Assembly: GCF_028640845.1 (NCBI RefSeq)
Contig: NC_080539.1
Location: forward strand, 162,130,736 to 162,194,735
Length of the DNA: 64,000 bases
From: Ahaetulla prasina
Taxonomy: Eukaryota; Chordata; Lepidosauria; Squamata; Colubridae
Reading direction: 5' to 3'
The position numbers and the translations under genes are program-made. The notes beneath the pieces were generated by a model, which searched no databases, was not told the DNA's origin, and was given only the letters and a program-made list of their open reading frames with translations. Below, piece by piece: positions 22,352-32,678 of this stretch. Each line of letters begins with the position of its first letter. The first letter of the stretch is position 1.

Positions 22352-22986
22352 CTCTGCCTTCAATTTTCCTAACCAATGTACATTCACTTGCAAATAAGAT
22401 GGATGAAATGCTCCTCTTAAACAAATACAATTCTGATTTTCACAATTCAGCAGTCCTATGCTTCTTTGAAACCTGGTTAAATGAATCAATTGAAGATAGC
22501 AGCCTGTATATCCCAGGGTTTTAGATTGAATGATCAGACAGAATTACAGAAACTTCTGGTAAAAAGAAGGGAGGAGGCTTATGTCTATATTTTAACAGCA
22601 GCTGGTGTCAGGATTTAACTGTAATTTACAAATTCTGTGACGAAAATTTAGAGACTTTAATTATCAACTGCAAACTATACTATTCACCTCGTGAATTTTC
22701 CTCATTTCTTCTAATTGTTGTTTATGTCCCACCACAAGCCTGTGTAAACAAGGCATTACGAACTCTAGCTGACCAAATAATGGAGGCTGAAGCCAAATAC
22801 CCCAATTCATTGGCCATTATTTTGGGAGATCTAAACAAGGCAAATTTAAGAAAAGAGCTACCAAAATATTTTCAGCATATCAATTGTCCCACTAGAGGCA
22901 AGAATACTTTAGACCATTGCTACACAACACTAAAAGATGCTTATCGGTCTTTACCATGAGCAGCTGTAGGACACTCTGATCATTGC
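22352..22986 (+). pseudogene. APE-type endonuclease domain of LINE family A, with stops
   Basis: The frame reads NVHSLANKMDEM, then FETWLNESIEDS, later LGDLNKANLRKEL and finally GHSDHCM. These are the usual NARS-, ETW-, GDLN- and SDH-type blocks of APE endonucleases that nick target DNA for target-primed reverse transcription. Stops interrupt the frame after IPGF (about 22521) and at the TGA before AAVGHSDH (about 22957). That second stop is shared with the duplicated copy at about 24338, so it predates the duplication. Confidence 0.8.
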
Positions 22987-24108
22987 ATGATTCACCTTGT
23001 ACCTGCTTACAGGCAAAGACTTAAAACCATAAAACCAACAATTAAATCAGTGAAGATCTGGACTAAGGAGGCAAAATTAAAGCTACAGGCCTGCTTTGAC
23101 TGCACTGATTGGAATATTTTTGAAAATACCTCTGCAGACCTGGATGAACTCACAAATACTGTAACATCATATGTCAGCTTCTATGAAGACCTATGTGTAC
23201 CAATAAGGAACTTGCGAATATACAGTAACAACAAACCTTGGTTCACACCTAAATTTAAGCAGCTATGTCATTCTAAAGAGGAAGCCTACAGAAAAGGTGA
23301 TAAAATGCTGTACAATCAGGCCAGAAATGTACTAACAAGGGAGATCAGAGCAGCAAAAAGAAGCTACTCTGAAAAGCTAAAGAATCAGTTTTCAGCAAAT
23401 GAACCAGCAAACATGTGGAAAACTCTTAAAAATATCACCGGCTATGGCAAACCTCCTTCCCAGGCTGAAGGTAATCAACAACTGGCAGATGACCTGAATG
23501 AGTTTTACTGCAGGTTTGAAAGGAAACTACAGCCACCTATCTCCACAACCCCCATCTCAGACACACCAACAACAGCCAAGCCTCCTACAACTGACCCCAT
23601 CCCATTGGGTTCACAACCCCTAGTGATCACAGAAAAGGAAGTGCAGGACCTATTTCACAGACAAAAGCCAGGAAAAGCTCCAGGCCCAGACAAGATAACT
23701 CCTTCTTGCTTAAAAGTCTGTGCTGACCAATTGGCCCCCATCTTCACCCATATCTTCAATAAATCACTAGAGATGTGCTATGTTCCTTCTTGCTTCAAAT
23801 GCTCTACCATCATCCTAGTGCCAAAGAAGCCCACCCTCAAGGAACTGAATGACTACAGACCAGTTGCTTTAACATCTGTAGTCATGAAAGTCTTTGAAAG
23901 GCTAGTCCTGTCCCACTTGAAAACCATCATGGATCCGCTGTTAGACCCCTTGCAATTTGCATACCGAGCAAATAGATCAACAGATGATGCTGTTAATATG
24001 GCTCTGCACTACATCCTACAACATCTTGAATCTCCAAAGACCTATGCAAGGGTCCTCTTTGTAGACTTTAGTTCAGCATTCAATACCATCATTCCAGACA
24101 CTCTTCTA
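22987..24108 (+). pseudogene. reverse transcriptase N-terminal half, LINE family A, first copy
   Basis: About 374 codons stay open. The linker contains WTKEAKLKLQACFDCTDW, followed by RT blocks KAPGPDKITPSCLK, NDYRPVALTSVV, LQFAYRANRSTDDAV and VLFVDFSSAFNTI. The frame then runs at about 24103-24109 into a second copy of the endonuclease region instead of continuing to the FADD block, so the catalytic aspartates are missing. The join lies at a short TTCTAAT match. Confidence 0.88.
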
Positions 24109-24109
24109 A

Positions 24110-24367
24110 TTGTTCTTTATGTCCCACCACAAGGCATTGCGAACTCTAGCTGACCAAATCATGGAGGCTGAAGTCAAATTCCCTGATTCACTGGTCATTA
24201 TTTTGGGAGATCTAAACAAGGCAAACTTAAGGAAAGAGCTACCAAAATACTTTCAGCATGTCAATTGTCCCACCAGAGGCAAGAATACTTTAGACCATTG
24301 CTACACAACACTAAAAGATGCTTATCGGTCTTTACCATGAGCAGCTGTAGGACACTCTGATCATTGC
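24110..24367 (+). pseudogene. endonuclease C-terminal part, duplicated
   Basis: Repeats the segment encoding PPQ...LRTLADQIMEAE, LGDLNKANLRKEL and GHSDHCM seen at about 22715-22986. It differs at roughly 8% of positions up to 24274 and is nearly identical after that point. It carries the same premature TGA. Confidence 0.85.
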
Positions 24368-25492
24368 ATGATTCACCTTGTACCTGCTTACAGGCAAAGA
24401 CTTAAAACCATAAAACCAACAATTAAATCAGTGAAGATCTGGACTAAGGAGGCAAAATTAAAGCTACAGGCCTGCTTTGACTGCACTGATTGGAATATTT
24501 TTGAAAATACCTCTGCAGACCTGGATGAACTCACAAATACTGTAACATCATATGTCAGCTTCTATGAAGACCTATGTGTACCAATAAGGAACTTGCGAAT
24601 ATACAGTAACAACAAACCTTGGTTCACACCTAAACTTAAGCAGCTATGTCATTCTAAAGAGGAAGCCTACAGAAAAGGTGATAAAATGCTGTACAATCAG
24701 GCCAGAAATGTACTAACAAGGGAGATCAGAGCAGCAAAAAGAAGCTACTCTGAAAAGCTAAAGAATCAGTTTTCAGCAAATGAACCAGCAAACATGTGGA
24801 AAACTCTTAAAAATATCACCGGCTATGGCAAACCTCCTTCCCAGGCTGAAGGTAATCAACAACTGGCAGATGACCTGAATGAGTTTTACTGCAGGTTTGA
24901 AAGGAAACTACAGCCACCTATCTCCACAACCCCCATCTCAGACACACCAACAACAGCCAAGCCTCCTACAACTGACCCCATCCCATTGGGTTCACAACCC
25001 CTAGTGATCACAGAAAAGGAAGTGCAGGACCTATTTCACAGACAAAAGCCAGGAAAAGCTCCAGGCCCAGACAAGATAACTCCTTCTTGCTTAAAAGTCT
25101 GTGCTGACCAATTGGCCCCCATCTTCACCCATATCTTCAATAAATCACTAGAGATGTGCTATGTTCCTTCTTGCTTCAAATGCTCTACCATCATCCTAGT
25201 GCCAAAGAAGCCCACCCTCAAGGAACTGAATGACTACAGACCAGTTGCTTTAACATCTGTAGTCATAAAAGTCTTTGAAAGGCTAGTCCTGTCCCACTTG
25301 AAAACCATCATGGATCCGCTGTTAGACCCCTTGCAATTTGCATACCGAGCAAATAGATCAACAGATGATGCTGTTAATATGGCTCTGCACTACATCCTAC
25401 AACATCTTGAATCTCCAAAGACCTATGCAAGGGTCCTCTTTGTAGACTTTGTAGACTTTAGTTCAATACCATCATCCCAGACACTCTTCTAA
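24368..25492 (+). pseudogene. reverse transcriptase N-terminal half, LINE family A, second copy
   Basis: Almost identical to 22987-24108. I found two substitutions (F to L in WFTPKLKQL, M to I in SVVIKVF) and a small rearrangement at the end, where GTAGACTTT is doubled and the SSAF segment is lost. This breaks the conserved FVDFSSAFNT block and shifts the frame. Confidence 0.88.
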
Positions 25493-26385
25493 CTAGGCTA
25501 AACCAGCTACAGGCACCTGAACAGACTTGTAAGTGGATCACAAGCTTCCTAACAAATAGGAAGCAGCAGGTGAAGCTAAGCAGGATCACATCAGATACCT
25601 GTACAATTAGCACAGGGGCCCCCCAAGGCTGTGCGCTCTACCCACTTCTCTTCTCTCTGTATACCAATGACTGCATCTCCAACGATCCATCTGTTAAGCT
25701 ACTGAAGTTCGCAGATGACACAACAGTGATTGGTCTCATTTGAGACAATGATGAATCCGCATACAGACGGGAGGTCGAACCACTAGCCTCGTGGTGCGAC
25801 CGAAACAATCTGGAACTGAACACACTCAAAACTGTAGAAATGGTGGTAGACTTTAGGAGAAACCTTTCCATACTTCCACCTCTCACAATACTAGACAACA
25901 CAGTATCAACAGTAGAAACCTTCAAATTTCTAGGCTCTACCATATTGCAAGATCTAAAATGGACAGCTAACATCAAAAACATCATCAAAAAGGACAGCAA
26001 AGAATGTTCTTTCTGCGCCATCTCAGAAAGCTCAAACTGCCCAAGGAGCTGCTGATCCAGTTCTACAGAGGAATTATTGAGTCTGTCATTTGCACCTCTA
26101 TAACTGGTTGGTTTGGTTCTGCAATCCAACAAGACAGACACAGACTTCAGAGGATAATTAGAACTGCAGAAAAAATAATTGCTACCAACTGCCTTCCATT
26201 GAGGACCTGTATACTGCACGAATCAAGAAGAGGGCTATGAAAATATTTACAGATCCCTCACATCCTGGACATAAACTGTTTCAACTCCTACCCTCAAAAC
26301 GACACTATAGAGCATTGCACACCAGAACAACTAGACACAAGAACAGTTTTTTTCCCAAACGCCATCTCTGCAACTCTGCTAAACA
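25493..26385 (+). pseudogene. RT catalytic core and C-terminal domain, LINE family A
   Basis: In-frame pieces read TGAPQGCALYPLLFSLYTNDC (about 25611-25670) and KFADDTTVIG, with the catalytic FADD at 25708-25719. A stop follows at 25741. After it come SWCDRNNLELN and the C-terminal FYRGIIESVICTSITGWFGS segment. This is the missing second half of the RT truncated above. Confidence 0.85.
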
Positions 26386-26616
26386 AATAATTCCCTCAAT
26401 ACTGTCAAACTATTTACTAAATCTGCACTATTAATCTTCTTATTATTCCCATCACCCATCTCCTTCCACTTATGACTGTGTGACTGTAACTTTGTTGCTG
26501 GTAATCCTTATGATTTATATTGATATTGATTGTTTCCTGATTGCCAACCAAACTACCATCCAACCATCTATACAACCATCTGTTGTACTCAACCCCCAAT
26601 CTACTAACATCCAAAA

Positions 26617-28726
26617 CTAGGTATGCACGCCCCTTACCTCTTCAACACCAATCACTTCAGATCTTAAATGCAAATTGATAAATGCAAGAAGCATAGTCAA
26701 CAAATTACCTGAATTTATCCTCTTATTAAACAGTGGCACATTTGATATCATTTTTGTTTGTGAAACATGGCTGAACTCATCCCTTCCTGACTCCATTATC
26801 TCAAACAAAGAATATCAAGTCTATCGATCAGATCGTGAAAACCGAAGAGGTGGTGGAGTGGCTATCTTTTACAAAAAGTCACTGAATCTAAAAAATATCC
26901 AAGTAGCACATAAACTCTCTCTTCCTGAAACTATAGTATGCAACCTATCCCTTAACACTACTCTTCGATTCTTACTATGCTACAGAGCCCCTGACTATGA
27001 CATTACCCATGCAAATATGCTAACCTCAATGCTAACATGGGCTACCTCTTGCCCATATCCTCTCATCTTCCTGGGTGACCTAAATCTACCTCTCATTAAC
27101 TGGACAACTAATGAATGTTCAACTGACCCAATCCATACTACACTATACAACGCTGTTACAAACCTAGGTCTTGAACAACTTGTAACTAACAATACAAGAC
27201 TCAACAACTGCCTTGACCTCATCTTCTGCAACAATTCAAACTCAATTTACGGACTACAAATTAAAGAACCTTTTTCCAACAGTGACCACTGCATGATTGA
27301 TTTTCGTCTCAATATACGTCCATACTTAAATCGTCATAACAACAGTACTCCCAACTACAACTTCAAAAAAGCCAATTACGACCTTATAAACAACGATCTT
27401 TCATTTCTGGACTGGCAAAATCTGTTTGCAACCTGCATAACCGCTGAAGACCACTATAGAGTCTTCCTACTTGAAATCAATAGAGTCATTAAACTATATG
27501 TACCACAAATGACTACCATGACCAAGAAAAACAAACTACCCATATCAATAAAAAAGCTTCAATCAAAAAAATCCTCTGAAAAGAAACAAAAAGGCTATGT
27601 TACAAATTTCAAAAACCGCTACAGAAACATATGCAACCAAATAAAAACTGAATGCACAAATTACCACACCAAGCAAGAAGAGAACCTTCTACGCACAAAT
27701 TCCAATCGTGCCTTTTATAATTTTGTCAACAATAAACTTAAAGACTCAAGATCCATCCCACCACTAAAAGATTCTAACAACAAAGAATGCAATGACGAAA
27801 CAGTCAAAGCAAACCTCTTCAACATTTTCTTTGGCTCAGTTTTTGTTAACTCCGATAACACATATCCGACATTCCACAAACGAACCAGCAATGACTATGA
27901 TGATTTAACTCATATAGATTTCACAGAAGACAACGTTGGAAAAGCTCTTCACAACTTAAAACCATCGCTTTCTATTGGACCCGATGGACTATGTGCATAC
28001 TTCTTAAAAAAACTTTCCATTAATATAGCAGAACCCCTAAGTGTTATCTTTGATAAAGCTTTCACTACCAGTTCTCTTCCCAAACTTTGGTCACTAGCCA
28101 CAGTCATCCCTATCTTCAAAAAAGGAGACCCCAGCTTAGTCGAAAACTACAGACCGATCTCCCTTTGCTGCATCACCTGCAAAGTCATGGAATCTATCAT
28201 CAACCAATCCATTACCTCACACTTAGAAACTAACAACCTACTCTCCAACAAACAATTTGGTTTCAGGAAAAAATTATCATGTAACTTACAACTTCTCCAC
28301 TGCAAAAACATATGGACTTCAAATCTCGATCAAGGCAAATCAATAGATGCAATCTACATAGACTTCTGCAAAGCTTTTGACTCAGTAGTACACAATAAAC
28401 TTCTCCTAAAACTAACATCCTATGGCATCTCAGGACCCCTCCACAAATGGATATCTGCTTTTCTGTCTAACAGACAACAAGTGGTCAAAATTGGCAATGC
28501 TTTATCAAATCCTGTTCCTGTCAAGAGTGGCGTTCCTTTATATTATACATTAATGATCTTTGTCACCATATCTCAAGTAATTGTGTTCTCTTTGCTGATG
28601 ATGTCAAACTATTTAACACCACAGACAATACGTCTATCATTCAAAACGACCTTGATCATCTATCCGCTTGGTCTAAAAATTGGCAGCTCCAAATTTCAGC
28701 CAGCAAATGCTCAGTCTTACATATAG
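26617..28726 (+). pseudogene. endonuclease-reverse transcriptase of LINE family B, RT core deleted
   Basis: A frame of about 700 codons without an obvious ATG, preceded by a TAG. The APE endonuclease shows LINARSIVNKLPEF, CETWLNSSLPDS, RRGGGVAIF, LGDLNLP and SDHCM (27282-27296). RT blocks are SIGPDGLCAYFL, KGDPSLVENYRPISL, FGFRKKLSCNLQL and YIDFCKAFDSVVH (about 28355-28393). After VKSGVP (about 28537) a deletion removes the PQGS...GPLLF segment and shifts the frame. FADD is still readable at 28591-28602 in another frame, so the protein is inactive. Its normal role would be nicking and copying its own RNA at the target. Confidence 0.9.
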
Positions 28727-28886
28727 GAAAAAAGAACCCAAAAACTAAATACATACTAGATGGACATTACCTTACAGATGACCCCCATCCTGTTAAAGAC
28801 CTTGGAGTTTTCATGTCAAATGATCTAAGTTCCAAAGCCCCTGCAACTACATAGCAAAAAAAGCTCTAAGAGTTGTAAACCTAATT

Positions 28887-29405
28887 TTGCGTAGCTTCTT
28901 TTCCAAAAACACCACACTACTAACCAGAGCATATAAAACATTTGCTAGACGAATTCTAGAGTACAGCTCACCTGTTTGGAACCCTCACCACATCTCTGAC
29001 ATCAATACAATTGAACGTGTCCAGAAATATTTTACAAGAAGAGTTCTCCATTCCTCTGAAAACAATAAAATACCCTATCCCACCAGACTTGAAATTCTAG
29101 GCTTAGAAAACTTGGAACTCCGCCGCCTTCGACAAGACCTAAGCTTAACTCACAGAATCATCTATTGTAATGTCCTTCCTGTTGAAGACTACTTCAGCTT
29201 TAATTGCAATAATACTAGAGCAACTAATAGATTTAAACTTAATGTCAACCGCTTTAATCTAGATTGCAGAAAATATGACTTCTGTAACAGAATCATCAGT
29301 GCTTGGAATACTTTACCTGACTCTGTGGTCTCTTCCCATAATCCCAAAAGTTTTATCCAAAAACTTTCTACTATTGACCTCACCCCATTCCTAAGAGGAC
29401 CATAA
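28887..29405 (+). pseudogene. LINE family B ORF2 C-terminal domain
   Basis: 172 codons open from TTACGTAGC-like context to the stop just before AAGGGGCGTGC. It reads ILEYSSPVWNPHHISDINTI and ERVQKYFTRRVL, then a tail ending FLRGP. It belongs to the same protein as the preceding pseudogene, separated by frameshifts and a small deletion at about 28840-28855. This domain type follows RT in CR1/jockey elements. Confidence 0.85.
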
Positions 29406-29587
29406 GGGGCGTGCATAAGCGCACAAACGTGCCTACTGTTCCTGTCCTATTGTTTTTTTTTCTTCCTATATATATGCTTATACCTCCTTATATTTACTCA
29501 TATATGTGTTTATATACTATATAATCTTTTTGTATGATACCTACATATATTGTTGTGACAAAATAAAATAAATAAATAAATAAATAA

Positions 29588-29803
29588 ATTGCTTATTTGT
29601 ACCCTATGATTATCATTAAGTGTTGTATCATTAAGTGTTAAATTTGTACCCTATGACCATTATTAAGTGTTGTAAGTGTTGTACCTTGATGAAGGTATCT
29701 TTTCTTTTATATACACTGAGAGCATATACACATATACACATACACTGAGAGCATCAAGACAAATTCCTTGTGTGTCCAATCACACTTGGCCAATAAAACT
29801 TCT
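29588..29803 (+). mobile_element. LINE family A 3' UTR, distal part
   Basis: Resumes family A after the LINE B insertion: GCTTATTTGTACCCTATG, a local duplication of ATTAAGTGTTGTA, TACACTGAGAGCAT twice, and the terminus TGTCCAATCACACTTGGCCA then AATAAAA. The same composite is repeated at 32029-32240. Confidence 0.88.
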
Positions 29804-30717
29804 ATTCTATTCTATTCTATTCTATTCTATTCTATTCTATTCTATTCTATTCTATTCTATTCTATTCTATTCTATTCTATTCTATTCTATTCTATTCTAT
29901 TCTATTCTATTCTATTCTATTCTATTCTATTCTATTCTATTCTATTCTATTCTATTCTATTCTATTCTATTCTATTCTATTCTATTCTATTCTATTCTAT
30001 TCTATTCTATTCTATTCTATTCTATTCTATTCTATTCTATTCTATTCTATTCTATTCTATTCTATTCTATTCTATTCTATTCTATTCTATTCTATTCTAT
30101 TCTGTTCTGTTCTGTTCTGTTCTGTTCTGTTCTGTTCTGTTCTGTTCTGTTCTGTTCTGTTCTGTCCTGCTCTGTTCTGTTCTGTTCTGTCCTGCTCTGT
30201 TCTGTTCTGTTCTGTTCTGTTCTATTCTGTTCTGTTCTGTTCTGTTCTGTTCTGTTCTGTTCTGTTCTGTTCTGTTCTGTTCTGTTCTGTTCTGTTCTGT
30301 TCTGTTCTATTGATTTCAATGTTCTGTTCTGTTCTGTTCTGTTCTATTCTGTTCTGTTCTGTTCTGTTCTGTTCTGTTCTGTTCTGTTCTGTTCTGTTCT
30401 GTTCTGTTCTGTTCTGTTCTGTTCTGTTCTGTTCTATTCTATTCTATTCTATTCTATTCTATTCTATTCTATTCTATTCTATTCTATTCTATTCTATTCT
30501 ATTCTATTCTATTCTATTCTATTCTATTCTATTCTATTCTATTCTATTCTATTCTATTCTATTCTATTCTATTCTATTCTATTCTATTCTATTCTATTCT
30601 ATTCTATTCTATTCTATTCTATTCTATTCTATTCTATTCTATTCTATTCTATTCTATTCTATTCTATTCTATTCTATTCTATTCTATTCTATTCTATTCT
30701 ATTCTATTCTATTCTAT
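29804..30717 (+). repeat. (TTCTA)n-(TTCTG)n-(TTCTA)n pentanucleotide array
   Basis: About 915 bp in register. Some 60 TTCTA units reach about 30100, then about 67 TTCTG units with two TTCTA reversions, a few TCCTG/CTCTG variants and one 16-bp interruption (about 30307-30322). Some 56 TTCTA units follow. It grows directly from the family A polyadenylation-like end. All frames within it (FYSIL, FCSVL repeats) are artefacts. Confidence 0.97.
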
Positions 30718-30897
30718 AGCCCAAAATTCAACAGATTCGACCCCTATCTGACACTTGCTTGCTTTGACTTTGCTCTCAGTGGGTGAATCCCTTTTTGTCT
30801 ATTCTATAGCCCAAAATTCAACAGATTCGACCCCTATCTGACACTTGCTTGCTTTAACTTTTAATCCTGCCGACCTAAAATGGCCAAAACTTTCCTT
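30718..30897 (+). repeat. 90-bp tandem duplication next to the array
   Basis: AGCCCAAAATTCAACAGATT starts at 30718 and again at 30808, with TTCTAT before both. The second unit leads into unassigned sequence and then the scrambled LINE pieces. Confidence 0.85.
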
Positions 30898-30907
30898 AAT
30901 CGCTTCC

Positions 30908-31265
30908 CCAGTTCTCTTCCCAAACTTTGGTCACTAGCCACAGTCATCCCTATCTTCAAAAAAGGAGACCCCAGCTTAGTCGAAAACTACAGACCGATCT
31001 CCCTTTGCTGCATCACCTGCAAAGTCATGGAATCTATCATCAACCAATCCATTACCTCACACTTAGAAACTAATAACCTACTCTCCAGCAAACAATTTGG
31101 TTTCAGGAAAAAATTATCATGTAACTTACAACTTCTCCACTGCAAAAACATATGGACTTCAAATCTCGATCAAGGCAAATCAATAGATGTTACATAGATG
31201 CTACATAGATAGATGCTACATAGACTTCTGCAAAGCTTTTGACTCAGTAGTACACAATAAACTTA
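30908..31265 (+). pseudogene. displaced LINE B RT piece (matches 28068-28403)
   Basis: Near-identical to the RT palm of the neighbouring LINE B, with a 22-bp insertion at about 31190-31215 made of reiterated ATAGATGCTACA-like words. It ends inside AATAAACTT, where it switches to an earlier part of the element. Confidence 0.9.
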
Positions 31266-31349
31266 AAGACTCAAGATCCATCCCACCACTAAAAGATTCT
31301 AACAACAAAGAATGCAATGACGAAACAGTCAAAGCAAACCTCTTCAACA
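31254..31349 (+). pseudogene. displaced LINE B linker piece (matches 27729-27824)
   Basis: Encodes KLKDSRSIPPLKDSNNKECN and the following residues, as in the parent LINE. It is joined upstream at CAATAAACTT and downstream at ACCTCTTCAACA, both present in each parental partner. Confidence 0.9.
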
Positions 31350-31864
31350 CCAATCACTTCAGATCTTAAATGCAAATTGATAAATGCAAGAAGCATAGTC
31401 AACAAATTACCTGAATTTATCCTCTTATTAAACAGTGGCACATTTGATATCATTTTTGTTTGTGAAACATGGCTGAACTCATCCCTTCCTGACTCCATTA
31501 TCTCAAACAAAGAATATCAAGTCTATCGATCAGATCGTGAAAACCGAAGAGGTGGTGGAGTGGCTATCTTTTACAAAAAGTCACTGAATCTAAAAAATAT
31601 CCAAGTAGCACATAAACTCTCTCTTCCTGAAACTATAGTATGCAACCTATCCCTTAACACTACTCTTCGATTCTTACTATGCTACAGAGCCCCTGACTAT
31701 GACATTACCCATGCAAATATGCTAACCTCAATGCTAACATGGGCTACCTCTTGCCCATATCCTCTCATCTTCCTGGGTGACCTAAATCTACTTCTCATTA
31801 ACTGGACAACTAATGAATGTTCAACTGACCCATCCATACTACACTATATAACGCTGTTACAAAC
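31338..31864 (+). pseudogene. displaced LINE B endonuclease piece (matches 26636-27163)
   Basis: Encodes TSSTPITSDLKCKLINARS through CETWLNSSLPDS to LGDLNLLLINWTTNEC, about 99% identical to the parent. A single-base loss (about 31830) shifts the frame, and the piece ends at ACAAAC, joined to the 3' end. Confidence 0.9.
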
Positions 31865-32240
31865 GTGCCTACTGTTCCTGTCCTATTGTTTTTTCTTCCT
31901 ATATATATGCTTATACCTCCTTATATTTACTCATATATGTGTTTATATACTATATAATCTTTTTGTATGATACCTACATATATTGTTGTGACAAAATAAA
32001 ACAAATAAATAAATAAATAAATAAATTGCTTATTTGTACCCTATGATTATCATTAAGTGTTGTATCATTAAGTGTTAAATTTGTACCCTATGACCATTAT
32101 TAAGTGTTGTAAGTGTTGTACCTTGATGAAGGTATCTTTTCTTTTATATACACTGAGAGCATATACACATATACACATACACTGAGAGCATCAAGACAAA
32201 TTCCTTGTGTGTCCAATCACACTTGGCCAATAAAACTTCT
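31859..32240 (+). mobile_element. duplicated LINE B 3' end plus LINE A 3' UTR (matches 29423-29805)
   Basis: Copies the LINE B 3' UTR, its AAAT tail, the insertion junction with LINE A and the LINE A terminus, including the peculiar ATTAAGTGTTGTA duplication. Sharing the insertion junction shows descent from this same locus, not an independent retrotransposition. Confidence 0.92.
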
Positions 32241-32302
32241 ATTCTATTCTATTCTATTCTATTCTATTCTATTCTATTCTATTCTATTCTATTCTATTCT
32301 AA
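32241..32302 (+). repeat. (TTCTA)n short array
   Basis: About 12 units following the duplicated LINE A terminus. Confidence 0.95.
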
Positions 32303-32602
32303 ATAAATAATTCCCTCAACACTGTCAAACTATTTACTAAATCTGCACTACTATTAATCTTCTCATTGTTCCCATCACCCATCTCCTTCCACTTATGACT
32401 GGAACCTTGTTGCTTGTATCCTTACGATTTATATTGCCTGTTTCCTAATATAATTTGATTGCTTATTTGTATTCTATGACTATCATTAAGTGTTGTACCT
32501 TATGATTCTTGATGAAGGTATCCTTTCTTTTATGTACACTGAGAGCGTATGCACCAAGACAAATTCCTTGTGTGTCCAATCACACTTGGCCAATAAAAAA
32601 TT
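32303..32602 (+). mobile_element. LINE family A 3' UTR, further copy
   Basis: Runs from AAATAATTCCCTCAACACTG to GGCCAATAAAAAATTC. It is similar but not identical to 26386-26544 and 59540-59810, and lacks the LINE B insertion. Confidence 0.88.
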
Positions 32603-32678
32603 CTATTCTATTCTGTTCTGTTCTGTTCTGTTCTGTTCTGTTCTGTTCTGTTCTGTTCTATTCTATTCTATTCTATAG
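32603..32678 (+). repeat. (TTCTA)n(TTCTG)n array
   Basis: A short A-G-A block order that repeats, in miniature, the layout of the large array at 29.8-30.7 kb. Confidence 0.95.

Larger units (their letters stand above)
22020..26544 (+). mobile_element. L2-like LINE (family A), near full length with internal duplication
   Basis: The 5' end has a GC-rich start (CCAAGATGGCGCCGACG). An endonuclease region follows from about 22352, then two tandem RT segments (22987-24108 and 24368-25492), then the RT catalytic core and C-terminal domain to about 26382. The 3' UTR is interrupted at 26544 by LINE family B and continues at 29588-29803. RT style (KAPGPDKITP, NDYRPVALTS, FADD) places it in the CR1/L2 group near vertebrate L2/Maui; clade is inferred. 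Several in-frame stops and the internal duplication make it non-functional. Confidence 0.88.
26545..29587 (+). mobile_element. CR1-group LINE (family B), inserted in the LINE A 3' UTR
   Basis: It begins with a short C/A-rich 5' part (CCAACCAAACTACCATCC), then endonuclease, RT, C-terminal domain, AT-rich 3' UTR and a (AAAT)n tail. Family A 3' UTR reads TTTCCTGATTG before it and GCTTATTTGTACCC after it. The intact order is visible at 59667-59700. ATTG occurs at both borders, so any target duplication is very short. Other copies: 1-1141, 8803-9080 and the scrambled pieces at 30.9-32.0 kb. Confidence 0.9.

Noticed and set aside
29804..30717. Possible CRISPR-like or centromeric array
   Set aside because: No spacers and a 5-bp unit in a vertebrate context. 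It is a LINE-tail microsatellite.
29676..30786. Frames of up to 347 codons with FYSIL/FCSVL repeats
   Set aside because: Pure translation of the TTCTA/TTCTG array. A 5-bp unit is open in all three frames, so this is not a protein.
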